Shown: positions 9,401 through 15,388 of the stretch, in pieces
Layout: every line of letters begins with the position of its first letter
How positions within the stretch are numbered: position 1 is the first letter of the stretch
The notes under the pieces: generated by a model
Told to the model about the DNA's origin: nothing
Databases searched by the model: none
Seen by the model: only the letters and a program-made list of their open reading frames with translations
Source: Symbiodinium natans
Lineage: Eukaryota > Sar > Dinophyceae > Suessiales > Symbiodiniaceae
Reading direction: 5' to 3'
NCBI GenBank assembly: GCA_905221605.1
Contig: CAJNDS010000562.1
Coordinates: 94,787 to 113,128 of the forward strand
DNA length: 18,342 bases
Program-made: the position numbers and the translations under genes

Positions 9401-10677
9401 GCAAGCTGTCCTTGCGGTTGATAGACATCAGCCGTGCCCATTTCTATGGTCGTGCAACTCGTAGAATCTTTGTGACACTTCCAGAAGGAGATGAATCTCC
9501 GGGAAAGTGCGGACTTCTACTCAAGACCATGTATGGAACCCGTGACGCATCAAGTACTTGGCAAAGAGACTACAGCGAACTTATGGCAAAGCACGATTTC
9601 CGCGCTGGAAAGGCGTGGCCATGCATCTTCTACAGCGAGAAGGAAGATGTCAGACTTCTGGTGCATGGTGACGATTTCTTTTGTTTGGCAGATGACGAAG
9701 GCCACGCGTATCTAGACAAAGCACTGAGCGAACGGTATGAGTATCGATGTGACGGACATATCGGACCAACACATGGAGACCAGATGGTCGTGTTAAACCG
9801 TCTGATCTGCTATGACAAGGAGACCGGCAAGGTTACCTATGAAGCAGATCCCCGTCATGTGGAAGCTCTAGTCAGAGAGCTTGGTTTGGAAAAGGCCAAG
9901 GCTGTAAGGACACCTGCGGAAAAGAAGAAACAGGGAGAAGCAATGAAGACCCTAGAGATGCCACCAATGAACGACGCGATGCAGCGAAGCTATCGCTCAA
10001 TAACTATGCGAGCCGCGTTTTTGGCACAGGATCGGCCAGATATCGCGGAAGCCACAAAGAGCCTGGCCAGGCACATGAAGGCACCTCATGAAGCTGCCTG
10101 GTCGGACTTGAAGAGGCTTGGAAGATACCTGAGTGGAAAGCCAAGACTGGTATACGAGTACCATCCTCAACGATTCCAAAAGGACCTGACCGTGTACTGT
10201 GATTCAGACCACGCTGGTTGTCTCATCACGCGGAGGTCCACAACGGGAATTGTGACCATGTATGGCTCACACTGTATCAAGCATAGTTCCAACGTGCAGA
10301 CAACCGTGAGTCTGTCGTCTGGAGAAAGTGAATTCTACGCGATAGTGAAAGCCAGTGCAGTTGGACTGAGCCAACAGGCCCTACTGCACGATTGGGGTAT
10401 CCAAGTAAACCTACGGATCCTCAGCGACAGCAGTGCCGCAAGGGGTACGTGCTCAAGGCAAGGTCTGGGGCAAACCAGACACGTACAAACAAGATACCTA
10501 TGGGTTCAAGAGAAAGTAGCACGCAACGAGCTCAAGCTCGAGCGAGTCTCTACGGAAAAGAACCTGTCGGATCTGTGTACGAAACCACTGCCCGAGATTG
10601 CCGTTGAAAAGCATTTGAAGACCATGGGTCTGAAGCACTACGAGAAAAGAGCTGAAGGAGGAAAGCAACTGGTGTGA
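6418..10677 (+). CDS. pol: Retrotransposon Pol: integrase, reverse transcriptase, RNase H
   Basis: The frame is open from 6124; the first ATG is at 6418 and a -1 slip would enter it at 6430. Numbering from 6418, the protein has 1,419 residues. A Glu-rich lead is followed by the integrase zinc region (H98-x4-H103, C110-x2-C113) and the DDE core: D140 in HADYFF, D202 in LFSDGEP, E244 in YAECAVRE. A second Cys/His cluster, C442-x2-C445-x11-H457-x3-C461, and a charged linker separate integrase from RT. RT shows the first catalytic Asp in LIDISRAHFYG (D1003) and the pair in VHGDDFF (D1085, D1086). RNase H has D1262 (CDSDHAGC), E1305 (SSGESEF), D1337 (LSDSSAA) and the RHVQTRYLW motif. It copies the RNA into DNA and inserts it. 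All key residues are present. It is probably made as a Gag-Pol fusion; separate initiation at 6418 is less likely. Confidence 0.94.
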   Translation: MLPFSGAARRVRPKVRGSEVSPVEVSPSDLEAPPVGENQGPVVERERVESREEEGMNEGEERTEGRMEEPEDAPGEEQRKVNVPLGPSQPTAREIAEHEASGHAVHRSWCVHCMRARGNVQSHPRTVRSGEGEVPTLHADYFFLGSDGEREDIMPHLVVRCDRTRRTWATSLPQKGVHPFNTNWFCSIVREAGWKRMILFSDGEPALVALKQAVVENMRDVEITLKESPTSVNEENAPSNGYAECAVREVKRMIRATLSDLESKLQLKIDPNHSILTWIARHAAFLLTRFRIGDDGKSAYQRAVGREWRRPTVVFGEQILFKPVGALGKKRSSPLEPRVAMGRYVGTASRNADLLVMTPTGVVKGHSLHRRAEEDRWSKEGFDQLRGLPWKWTNPVERAPPNRVDMPELVGEQPKPDPKEFRARSLYVLKSDLAKYGYTTLCPGCEAQMLDLPQRSHNEECRFRIQRHLMETEEGKQRVQRAIERMDKDYSAKNKKKRKAQEEPALEGQPAEGEVAAEEAAGAPLERPSQMQVDNPSRESRKREAERHVEDLYHEEQETDEPEIVRANIQGGSSGSGGEHADLSYKQVKDPEQLDDVSYLEHEFHSRGMRCTRKEAEVISNLVGSLGVDVKASVPLNEGLCLSVEDKGWRLQKQDEVEALFRKLEEEKPTLVVGLPPDGPFAGVQRSYNSLQKVSKEKEKSVLEVGRKQVRTCVEAYKFQLGQQKYYLQECPKGAKSWEHTQYQQLSEESYVVEGPICRWTVNKSGGNLEGSSFKKRTRWITNSATLAAALRKTCARTGQERVWKRELAFEEGKVAARLCYPPKLVQAIAKGIKAQLVLDGELKELGSVGGPDPHEEPNFEEHHYETLPKADELYVKEPVIDANTGAELDSKKVAKARLTELEWVKKQNVYTKVDEATCWQETGRPPITLKWVDRNKGDNVNENYRSRLVVREVKSQGQAALLPEHALFSSMPPLEAVKLLCSLMTTLRVSRRGGKLSLRLIDISRAHFYGRATRRIFVTLPEGDESPGKCGLLLKTMYGTRDASSTWQRDYSELMAKHDFRAGKAWPCIFYSEKEDVRLLVHGDDFFCLADDEGHAYLDKALSERYEYRCDGHIGPTHGDQMVVLNRLICYDKETGKVTYEADPRHVEALVRELGLEKAKAVRTPAEKKKQGEAMKTLEMPPMNDAMQRSYRSITMRAAFLAQDRPDIAEATKSLARHMKAPHEAAWSDLKRLGRYLSGKPRLVYEYHPQRFQKDLTVYCDSDHAGCLITRRSTTGIVTMYGSHCIKHSSNVQTTVSLSSGESEFYAIVKASAVGLSQQALLHDWGIQVNLRILSDSSAARGTCSRQGLGQTRHVQTRYLWVQEKVARNELKLERVSTEKNLSDLCTKPLPEIAVEKHLKTMGLKHYEKRAEGGKQLV
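6424..6430 (+). promoter_or_regulatory. Putative -1 ribosomal frameshift heptamer
   Basis: C CCT TTT fits the X XXY YYZ slippery pattern. It is in the right phase: the gag frame reads CCT TTT and a -1 slip gives CCC TTT. It lies 18 bases before the gag stop (6449-6451), and pol continues in the -1 frame with TCC GGG GCA. An AGGTGA/TCACCT stem (6458-6463 with 6478-6483) follows, but its spacing is longer than typical. Efficiency is unknown. Confidence 0.6.
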
Positions 10678-10752
10678 AAGCAAAGGCCAACAACAGGAGT
10701 AGAGGACTTTGAAGGTTAGAGGCCACTGGATGGAAAACCCATCACCTGGCCT
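10678..10752 (+). other. Short 3' untranslated region of the retroelement
   Basis: Some 75 bases between the pol stop and the polypurine tract. No ORF or clear structure is seen. Confidence 0.6.
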
Positions 10753-10760
10753 AGGAGGGG
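10753..10760 (+). promoter_or_regulatory. Polypurine tract
   Basis: AGGAGGGG abuts the TG of the 3' LTR. This is the expected place and composition for the primer of plus-strand DNA synthesis. Confidence 0.85.
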
Positions 10761-10882
10761 TGATTCGATGTGAGAGTTTTCATAGGTTACAGGATGTATG
10801 TTTCACTTCTTACGATATCGTTGTTGGCTCAAGCCTGGAAAAAGGTGTGCTGGTAGATTAGCCCAAACTTAATCTCCGTTCA
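10761..10882 (+). repeat. 3' LTR (122 bp)
   Basis: Matches 1676-1797 with one substitution (A at 10843). The same palindrome (10812-10821) and spliced-leader-like decamer (10824-10833) are present. The target duplication TTTTC follows at 10883-10887. Confidence 0.97.
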
Positions 10883-10903
10883 TTTTCGGAAATCCCCAAA
10901 TTG

Positions 10904-10942
10904 GCCCTAAATCAACCCTATGACCCAAACCCCAAACCCTAA
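10904..10942 (-). repeat. Degenerate telomere-like array, CCCTAAA orientation
   Basis: Four to five CCCTAAA-like units with substitutions (CCCTAAATCA, CCCTATG, CCCAAACC). They lie just outside the retroelement and continue the array landscape seen upstream of it. Confidence 0.6.
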
Positions 10943-10951
10943 GTCTTCACC

Positions 10952-11053
10952 ATGAGGGCGGCAGTTGAGAACGCGAAGGAGATTTATCACACACCCGGCT
11001 GGATGCCGAAGACGAGTTGGGCACTACCTGAGTACGCACGTTCTGCACGCTAA
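10952..11053 (+). CDS. Small ORF of unknown function, doubtful
   Basis: A 33-codon ORF with a real ATG in a good eukaryotic context (TTCACCATGAGG). It reads MRAAVENAKEIYHTPGWMPK and then TSWALPEYARSAR, and stops on the TAA at 11051-11053, next to the following telomere-like array. No family is recognised. The composition is protein-like and it fills nearly the whole unique gap, so it may be an exon piece. It is short enough to be chance. Confidence 0.2.
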   Translation: MRAAVENAKEIYHTPGWMPKTSWALPEYARSAR

Positions 11054-11105
11054 ACCCTAAACCCTAAACCCTAAACCCTAAATCCTAAATCCTAAACCCT
11101 AAACT
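11054..11105 (-). repeat. Telomere-like array, CCCTAAA orientation
   Basis: Seven CCCTAAA units, two of them TCCTAAA variants. Confidence 0.93.
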
Positions 11106-11221
11106 CATGGCACGAACCAGGAACCAGGGTCCAGAAACCCCGGAGAAGGATCTCTAGTCAGTGCGATGAGAGAATACTTGCAAGATACACATGATCCTGC
11201 AGGAAGCCATCAGAGTTATAG
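11106..11221 (+). other. Unique segment at a C-to-G array switch; possible exon
   Basis: A + frame is open across the whole segment and reads, near its end, SLVSAMREYLQDTHDPAG. It has the array context of the TPR exons (CCCTAAA before, TTTAGGG after), but the peptide is not clearly TPR and no AG|GC donor is present. No function is assigned. Confidence 0.25.
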
Positions 11222-11262
11222 AGGGTTTAGGGTTTAGGGTTTAGGGTTTAGGGTTTAGGGTT
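11222..11262 (+). repeat. Telomere-like array, TTTAGGG orientation
   Basis: Nearly six perfect TTTAGGG units. The following unique spacer 11263-11342 holds an open frame with no recognisable domain. Confidence 0.95.
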
Positions 11263-11342
11263 CGAGAGGGACAGACCGAGACACAAGGGAGAAGCTCAAC
11301 AGGTCGACCAGAGATGACGTGCAGATGGATGCGGACTTTTTC

Positions 11343-11499
11343 TAAACTCCAACCCTAAACCCTAAACCCTAAACCCTAAAGCCTAAACCCTAAACCCTAA
11401 ACCCTAAACCCTAAGCCCTAAGCCCTAAGCCCTAAACCCTAAACCCTAACCCTAAACCCTAAACCCTAAACCCTAAACCCTAACCCAAAAACCCTAAAT
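11343..11499 (-). repeat. Telomere-like array, CCCTAAA orientation
   Basis: About twenty units, including a run of three CCCTAAG variants (11412-11430) and two six-base CCCTAA units. Confidence 0.95.
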
Positions 11500-11572
11500 G
11501 TTAGTCCCAAAACCTACCCCCCCAAAAATTCCTCAGAAAGGCTCGCAGACCGAACCCTCAAGATTTTCAATA

Positions 11573-11637
11573 GGGTGTAGGGTTTAGGGTTTAGGGTTTA
11601 GGGTTTAGTTGTTTAGGGTTTGTTTAGGGTTCCGGGT
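11573..11637 (+). repeat. Telomere-like array, TTTAGGG orientation
   Basis: About seven units with two interruptions (TTTAGTTG, TTTGTTTAGGG). The short unique gap before it (11500-11572) has no convincing coding content. Confidence 0.9.
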
Positions 11638-11647
11638 TGGTGGCCCT

Positions 11648-11757
11648 GAGCCCTAAACCCTACAAACCTTACTGCAAGCCCTGCAAACCCTAAGCCCTAA
11701 ACCCTAAACCCTAAACCCGAAACCCTAACCCTAAACCCTACAAACCTAAGCCCTAGG
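11648..11757 (-). repeat. Mixed telomere-like array, CCCTAAA orientation
   Basis: CCCTAAA units mixed with CCCTACAAA, CCCTGCAAA and CCCTAAG, ending with one unit in the opposite sense. Spacer 11758-11816 has nothing recognisable. Confidence 0.85.
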
Positions 11758-11816
11758 GTTTAGGAGTTGAGGGGGTGTGGGAGTTGACGTTTTAGGGCGG
11801 GCTGGGTTGCTAGAGG

Positions 11817-11913
11817 AACCCTCAACCCCTAAACCCTACAACACACTGAACCCTGAACTCTATAAACCCTAAACCCGAAACCCTAAACCCTAAACCCTCA
11901 ACCCCTAACCCTT
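11817..11913 (-). repeat. Degenerate telomere-like array, CCCTAAA orientation
   Basis: Thirteen or so CCCTAAA-like units with CCCTCAA, CCCTGAA and CCCGAAA variants. It directly precedes a TPR-like exon candidate. Confidence 0.85.
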
Positions 11914-11928
11914 AGTCGTGTCGCCCAG

Positions 11929-11975
11929 GCGAAGACCTCGGGGAAGCGGAGCCACTAGCCCGGCGTGCGTGGGAG
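11929..11975 (+). CDS. Candidate TPR helix-B exon
   Basis: The + frame reads EDLGEAEPLARRAWE, matching helix B of a kinesin-light-chain-type TPR (pattern xEAEPLxRRALE). An AG|G acceptor (CGCCCAG|GCG) lies just before, and an AG|GC donor-like site (GGGAG|GCGG) ends it at 11975. An earlier acceptor at 11915 (CCTTAG|TCG) would add 13 nt. The segment lies between a CCCTAAA array and a TTTAGGG array, as do the downstream TPR exons. It would come before the helix-A exon at 14217, but a few residues between them are unaccounted for. A small exon in between, or a different donor, is likely. Confidence 0.5.
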
Positions 11976-12023
11976 GCGGTCTCCAGCTCCCCTAAACCTC
12001 CTAAGACCCCAAGACACTAAGTA

Positions 12024-12080
12024 AGGGGTTTAGGGTTTAGGGTTTAGGGTTTAGGGTCTAGGGTCTAGGGTTTAGGGTTA
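12024..12080 (+). repeat. Telomere-like array, TTTAGGG orientation
   Basis: Seven to eight units including two TCTAGGG variants. In the exon model this is the 5' part of the intron after 11975. Confidence 0.93.
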
Positions 12081-12115
12081 AGACCCGAAGACCCTAAGAC
12101 CATAAGACCCTAAGG

Positions 12116-12181
12116 GGTTCAGGGTTTATGGGTTTAGGGGTTAGGGTTCAGGGTTTGGGGTTTGGGGTTTAGGGTTTAGAT
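12116..12181 (+). repeat. Degenerate telomere-like array, TTTAGGG orientation
   Basis: About nine units, with TTTATGG, TTCAGGG and TTTGGGG variants. Spacer 12182-12241 has no gene. Confidence 0.85.
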
Positions 12182-12241
12182 TGAGGTGGATCAAATGGGT
12201 ATGTACATCTAAAACCACAAGCCATCAGCCCGGCGGCTTGG

Positions 12242-12317
12242 TGTTTAGGGCTTAGGGTTTAGGGCTTAGGGTTTAGGATGTAGGGTTTAGGGTTTGGGGT
12301 TTAGGGCTTAGGGTTTT
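12242..12317 (+). repeat. Telomere-like array, TTTAGGG orientation
   Basis: About ten units alternating TTTAGGG and CTTAGGG. It is followed by the first copy of a duplicated 21-mer. Confidence 0.9.
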
Positions 12318-12337
12318 ACGGTTCAAAGCTGCAACGC
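12317..12337 (+). repeat. Duplicated 21-mer, copy 1
   Basis: TACGGTTCAAAGCTGCAACG and the next base match 12431-12451 at 20 of 21 positions. Both copies directly follow a TTTAGGG array. Confidence 0.85.
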
Positions 12338-12382
12338 CCTGAACCTCGGAACCCAAAGCCGGATCAAAGATGCCCGTGAAAC

Positions 12383-12432
12383 AGGGTTTAGGGTTTAGGG
12401 TTTAGGGTTTAGGGTTTGGGGTTTAGGGTTTA
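12383..12432 (+). repeat. Telomere-like array, TTTAGGG orientation
   Basis: Seven units, one of them TTTGGGG. It separates the two copies of the 21-mer. Confidence 0.93.
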
Positions 12433-12534
12433 CGGTTTAAAGCTGCAACGCTCCGTGGCCAGGGAAGCCTTCGCCACTTCGGCGTGGATTCCCAGGAGAA
12501 GTCGTTCCAAAAAAGGTGCCCGAAACCTGATGCC
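12431..12534. other. Unique spacer with duplicated 21-mer copy 2
   Basis: Starts with copy 2 of the 21-mer (12431-12451). The minus strand has an open frame over the rest (including PFLERLLLGIHAEVAKASLA). No family is recognised. Confidence 0.35.
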
Positions 12535-12663
12535 CAAACCCTAAACCCTAAAACCTATGAACCTTAAACACCCTAAACCCTAAACCCTAAACCCCAAACC
12601 CTAAACCCTAAACCCTAAACCCTAAACCCCAAACCCTACACCCTAAACCCTAAACCCTAAACC
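12535..12663 (-). repeat. Telomere-like array, CCCTAAA orientation
   Basis: About eighteen units with CCCCAAA and CCCTACA variants. Confidence 0.95.
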
Positions 12664-12720
12664 CTTCTTGGAGTGGCACGGGGTTGTTGGTCGGTGCAGG
12701 GCTTCAGGTCGGTGCACTTA
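12664..12720 (+). other. Unique segment at a C-to-G array switch; possible small exon
   Basis: The + frame reads TGLLVGAGLQVGAL up to CTTAG|GC, a donor-like site. The position fits the exon model and the peptide is loosely helix-A-like, but similarity to TPR is weak. Confidence 0.2.
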
Positions 12721-12803
12721 GGCTTTAGGTTTTAGAGTGTTTAGGGTTTAGGGTTTAGGGTTTAGGGTTTAGGGTTTAGGGTTTAGGGTTTAGGGTTTAG
12801 GGT
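12721..12803 (+). repeat. Telomere-like array, TTTAGGG orientation
   Basis: Nine perfect TTTAGGG units preceded by degenerate ones. Spacer 12804-12888 has no recognised gene. Confidence 0.95.
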
Positions 12804-12888
12804 GAGTTTGTCCGCCGGTCCGGCGTGCTTGAGCTCTGCGGCGAGCCGATCTTGGTTTAGTGATTGTTGAGAGGAACTTGAGTCTTGA

Positions 12889-13008
12889 GGGTTTAGGGCT
12901 TGAGGTTGTGAAGGTTCAGGGGAGCCTTTGGGTTTTGGGGTCGAGAGTGCGGGTTCGGAGAAGCTTGAACGTTCAGGGTTTAGGGCTTGAGGTTGTCAAG
13001 GTTCTGGA
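12889..13008 (+). repeat. Pair of about 32-bp direct repeats
   Basis: 12889-12920 and 12976-13007 share GGGTTTAGGGCTTGAGGTTG and the following TAAGGTTC-like sequence, with about three mismatches. They start 87 bp apart. Each copy begins with a telomeric heptamer. Confidence 0.75.
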
Positions 13009-13097
13009 GACGGTTGGGGCTTTCATTTTTCTTTTCTGAAGATGCCTGAAGCAATCGGTTTTCATAAACGTCAACCCGGCATGCTTTCTACTACACG

Positions 13098-13205
13098 GGT
13101 TGGGATGCTCCCCCTTGCATTAACAGTCCTTATTAATAGGGATTATCGTACCCCCGACTATCATCCCTAGAAAGGACTGCCAGTATAGGGGGGCACACCC
13201 CCATA
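13098..13205. repeat. Imperfect inverted repeat (foldback)
   Basis: CAGTCCTT (13124-13131) pairs with AAGGACTG (13172-13179), and AGGGAT (13138-13143) with ATCCCT (13163-13168). Partial pairing extends outward between the C-rich run near 13110 and the G-rich run near 13190. It stands in the longest array-free stretch downstream of the retroelement and could be a small foldback element or a structured RNA. Confidence 0.6.
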
Positions 13206-13326
13206 AACAGGCATGGTCCGTGGCCACGGATGCGACGTACAGGGTGCAAGGCTTGTCGTACGGCCTGGTGTCCCTGTGCGGCATGATACGCTGCAAAGTT
13301 GCTGGCTCTTGGAGGCGGTCGTCTTG
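13206..13326 (+). other. Unique segment, unassigned open frames
   Basis: An ATG at 13213 opens a frame of about 80 codons that runs into the next array. A second + frame is also open (ATYRVQGLSYGLVSLCGM). I recognise neither. Confidence 0.25.
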
Positions 13327-13365
13327 GGTTTAGAGTTTAGGGTTTCGGGTTTAGGGTTTAGGGTG
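13327..13365 (+). repeat. Short telomere-like array, TTTAGGG orientation
   Basis: Five units with TTTAGAG and TTTCGGG variants. Confidence 0.85.
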
Positions 13366-13373
13366 TTTTCCAG

Positions 13374-13589
13374 GAAGCGAGAGCGGGGAAGTACATGCGG
13401 AGCTCTTCGACGTCTTGAAATCTCACTTAGAACAGCGTGCGAGGCCGCCTCCTGACCAGCTACACTGCGATTGGCTCCCAGGTTTGGGAAGAGTGTTGCG
13501 ACAGAGATTCGGCTCTGGGCGTGGTGCAGTGCAGGGCATGGAGCACTTGATTCGTAATCGGCGTTTTGATCATCGGCAGGGCACCTCCC
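13374..13589 (+). other. Open segment of about 72 codons; possible exon
   Basis: After TTTTCCAG|GAAGCG (pyrimidine-rich, AG|G) the + frame stays open to the next array. It includes ELFDVLKSHLEQRARPPPDQ and GMEHLIRNRRFDHRQG, with no stop in about 216 bases. The composition is protein-like but the family is unknown and no ATG starts it. It lies between a TTTAGGG array and a CCCTAAA array, opposite to the TPR exons, so it may be an exon of a different gene or a relic. Confidence 0.3.
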
Positions 13590-13671
13590 TAAACCCGAAA
13601 CCCTAAATCCTAAACCCTAAATCCTAAACCCTAAACCCTAAACCCTAAACCCTAAACCCTAAACCCTAAAC
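13590..13671 (-). repeat. Telomere-like array, CCCTAAA orientation
   Basis: About twelve units, two of them TCCTAAA. Confidence 0.95.
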
Positions 13672-13748
13672 CGTTTAACCCTTCCGCGTTGTGGAGCTGC
13701 GGATGCTCGTGGTCGTGGGCAGGCTGCGGGGGAGCCTCTGCCACCTCA
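13672..13748 (+). other. Unique segment at a C-to-G array switch; possible helix-A-like exon
   Basis: The + frame reads VVELRMLVVVGRLRGSL, which weakly resembles TPR helix A. GGGCAG|GC at about 13724 could be a donor. The context fits the exon model and nothing firmer can be said. Confidence 0.25.
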
Positions 13749-13811
13749 GTTTAGGGTTTAGGGTTTAGGGTTTAGGGTTTAGGGTTTAGGGTTTAGGGTT
13801 TAGGGTTTAGA
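13749..13811 (+). repeat. Telomere-like array, TTTAGGG orientation
   Basis: Nine nearly perfect TTTAGGG units. The following unique stretch 13812-13935 has no recognised gene. Confidence 0.96.
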
Positions 13812-13935
13812 GCCTTTAGTCTTTAAATAGGCTTTAAGTTTCAGAGTGAGAGTTAGGGCGAAGTGAAAGGTTAGGCTTCATGTTTCAACCTTCAGGAGGG
13901 CTACTAAGATTCAGGCTTTCCTCCCTCCATTCGGT

Positions 13936-13963
13936 CTAAACCCCAAACCCTAAACCCTAAATC
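13936..13963 (-). repeat. Short telomere-like array, CCCTAAA orientation
   Basis: Four units. The unique spacer after it (13964-14063) has a + frame including EIVKEAIAGLGFGAVIVWES that ends at a TAA in the next array. It is not recognised. Confidence 0.85.
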
Positions 13964-14063
13964 CCTCATTCGGTAGAGATTGTAAAAGAGGCGATTGCCG
14001 GGCTGGGCTTCGGGGCCGTAATAGTTTGGGAAAGTTTGGGGAAGGGATTCACAGCCCTGGGGC

Positions 14064-14212
14064 CCTAAACCCAAAATCAAAACCCAGAACCCACACCCTA
14101 AACCCTAAACCCTAAACCCTAAACCCTAAACCCTAAACCCTAAACCCTAAACCCTAAACCCTAAACCCTAAACCCTAAACCCTAAACCCTAAACCCTAAA
14201 CCCTAAACCCTC
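14064..14212 (-). repeat. Long telomere-like array, CCCTAAA orientation
   Basis: After a few degenerate units, 14095-14210 holds more than sixteen perfect CCCTAAA heptamers, one of the cleanest runs in the window. It ends beside the TPR helix-A exon. Confidence 0.97.
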
Positions 14213-14216
14213 CGAG

Positions 14217-14290
14217 GCCCGGAGCACCCGCGGTCGCTTTGCGCCTCCGCCGACCTCGGCCTGCTTCTCCTGGCGCGCGCCAGGCCCAAG
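14217..14290 (+). CDS. TPR helix-A exon of a split kinesin-light-chain-like gene
   Basis: After CCGAG|G the + frame reads PEHPRSLCASADLGLLLL and then ARARPK. This is a typical linker (GPEHPxSL) plus helix A of a kinesin-light-chain-type TPR. Such repeats form a solenoid for protein binding. The proposed end is CCCAAG|GCGCGATG, a GC-type donor of the kind dinoflagellates use. The peptide continues without a gap into the helix-B exon at 15389, giving ...ARARPK then EGEPLLRAAL. An alternative acceptor, GGAG|CAC, starts at 14225. The exon lies between a perfect CCCTAAA array and a TTTAGGG array. I cannot see the start of the gene. Confidence 0.62.
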
Positions 14291-14297
14291 GCGCGAT

Positions 14298-14544
14298 GTT
14301 TAGGGTTTAGGGTTTAGGGTTTAGGGTTTAGGGTTTGGGGTTTAGGGTTTAGGGTTTAGGGTTTGGGGTTTAGGGTTTAGGGTTTGGGGTTTGGGGTTTG
14401 GGGTTTGGGGTTTGGGGTTTGGGGTTTGGGGTTTGGGGTTTGGGGTTTAGGGTTTGGGGTTTGGGGTTTGGGGTTGGGGTTTAGGGTTTAGGCTTTGGGG
14501 TTTGGGGTTTGGGGTTTGGGGTTTGGGGTTTAGGGTTTAGGGTT
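14298..14544 (+). repeat. Long G-rich array, TTTAGGG and TTTGGGG units
   Basis: About thirty-five heptamers. The first third is TTTAGGG, and the middle is mostly TTTGGGG in long uniform runs. In RNA both variants pair with CCCUAAA, the second through a G-U wobble. It forms the 5' part of the proposed intron 14291-15388. Confidence 0.96.
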
Positions 14545-14813
14545 GTGAAACGATTAAGGGTTCATGTGAATAAGTTTCCAAGAGAGGTGGCTGAGTCTTG
14601 AGGTGTTTCGAGGAGACCTTGCAGGCACAGGGGCATGCGAGTTTAAGGTTTAGCGCTTAGGGTTTAGGGGTTTGGGGTTTATCCTCAACCCTAAACAGCA
14701 CTTCAACAGCATGGTTTTTTAAAGGTATAAGCCCCGCATAGATGGAAGGCCCCCTGAAGCACCCATGGGCTTACGGAAGCTTAGGATTTGGGGTCCAGGT
14801 GCTCGTAAGGTCC
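14545..14813. other. Intron-interior unique sequence
   Basis: Two unique stretches (14545-14640 and 14700-14813) flank a weak mixed array at 14641-14695. No gene, RNA or coding frame is recognised. Confidence 0.4.
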
Positions 14814-14912
14814 GTTTAGGGTTTAGGGTTTAGGGTGTAGGGTTTTGGGTTTAGGGTGTAGGGTGTAGGGTGCAGGGTTTAGGGTTTTGGGCTTAGGTTA
14901 GGGTTTGGGGAA
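14814..14912 (+). repeat. Degenerate telomere-like array, TTTAGGG orientation
   Basis: TTTAGGG mixed with TGTAGGG, TGCAGGG and TTTTGGG units. Confidence 0.85.
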
Positions 14913-14952
14913 TCTAGACAAGTACCCACGGTCCTGAGCCCTGAACCTTTCC

Positions 14953-15092
14953 CATGCCCAAACCCTACAACCCCCCCCCCCCCTCCCCCCCCACCCTAAA
15001 CCCCAAACCCTACACCCTGAACCCCTACAAGCCTTAACCCCCAAACCCTTACCCTAGAACCCCTACACCCTAAAACTCCAAAAACCCTCAAG
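14953..15092 (-). repeat. Degenerate telomere-like array with C homopolymer
   Basis: CCCTACA, CCCTGAA and CCCCAAA variants. It contains a near-pure C run at 14971-14992 (one T at 14984). Confidence 0.85.
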
Positions 15093-15114
15093 CCTCAATG
15101 TGCGGAGGGCTACA

Positions 15115-15163
15115 CCCCCCCCCCCCCCCCCCCCCCCAAACCCTAACCCTAAACCTCCCAACC

Positions 15164-15209
<46 letters not shown>

Positions 15210-15372
15210 AACCCTCAACCCTCAACCCTCAACCCTAAACCCTAAACCCTAAACCCTAAACCCTAAACCCTAAACCCTAAACCCTAAACCCTAAACCCTA
15301 AACCCTAAACCCTAAACCCTAAACCCTAAACCCTAAACCTAAACCCTAAACCTTAAACCCTAAACCCTAAGC
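15115..15372 (-). repeat. Long C-rich array: C23, CCCTCAA block, CCCTAAA block
   Basis: It starts with a run of 23 C (15115-15137). A block of about ten CCCTCAA units (15160-15233) and about eighteen CCCTAAA units follow. It forms the 3' part of the proposed intron 14291-15388. Confidence 0.96.
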
Positions 15373-15388
15373 CCTCAAAGAACGGAAG

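Larger units (their letters stand above)
1671..10887 (+). mobile_element. Complete Ty1/copia-type LTR retrotransposon with 5-bp target duplication
   Basis: The element runs from TG at 1676 to CA at 10882 (9,207 bp). It is flanked on both sides by the same five bases TTTTC (1671-1675 and 10883-10887), as expected from integrase-made target duplication. In order it holds a 122-bp LTR, primer-binding site, gag-protease ORF, integrase-RT-RNase H ORF, polypurine tract and second LTR. Integrase lying before RT is the Ty1/copia arrangement. The LTRs differ at one position (G at 1758, A at 10843) and both ORFs are open throughout. The copy therefore looks young and possibly autonomous, provided the frame change between ORFs is bridged. 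It interrupts a landscape of telomere-like arrays and lies in the same orientation as the downstream TPR exons. Confidence 0.95.
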
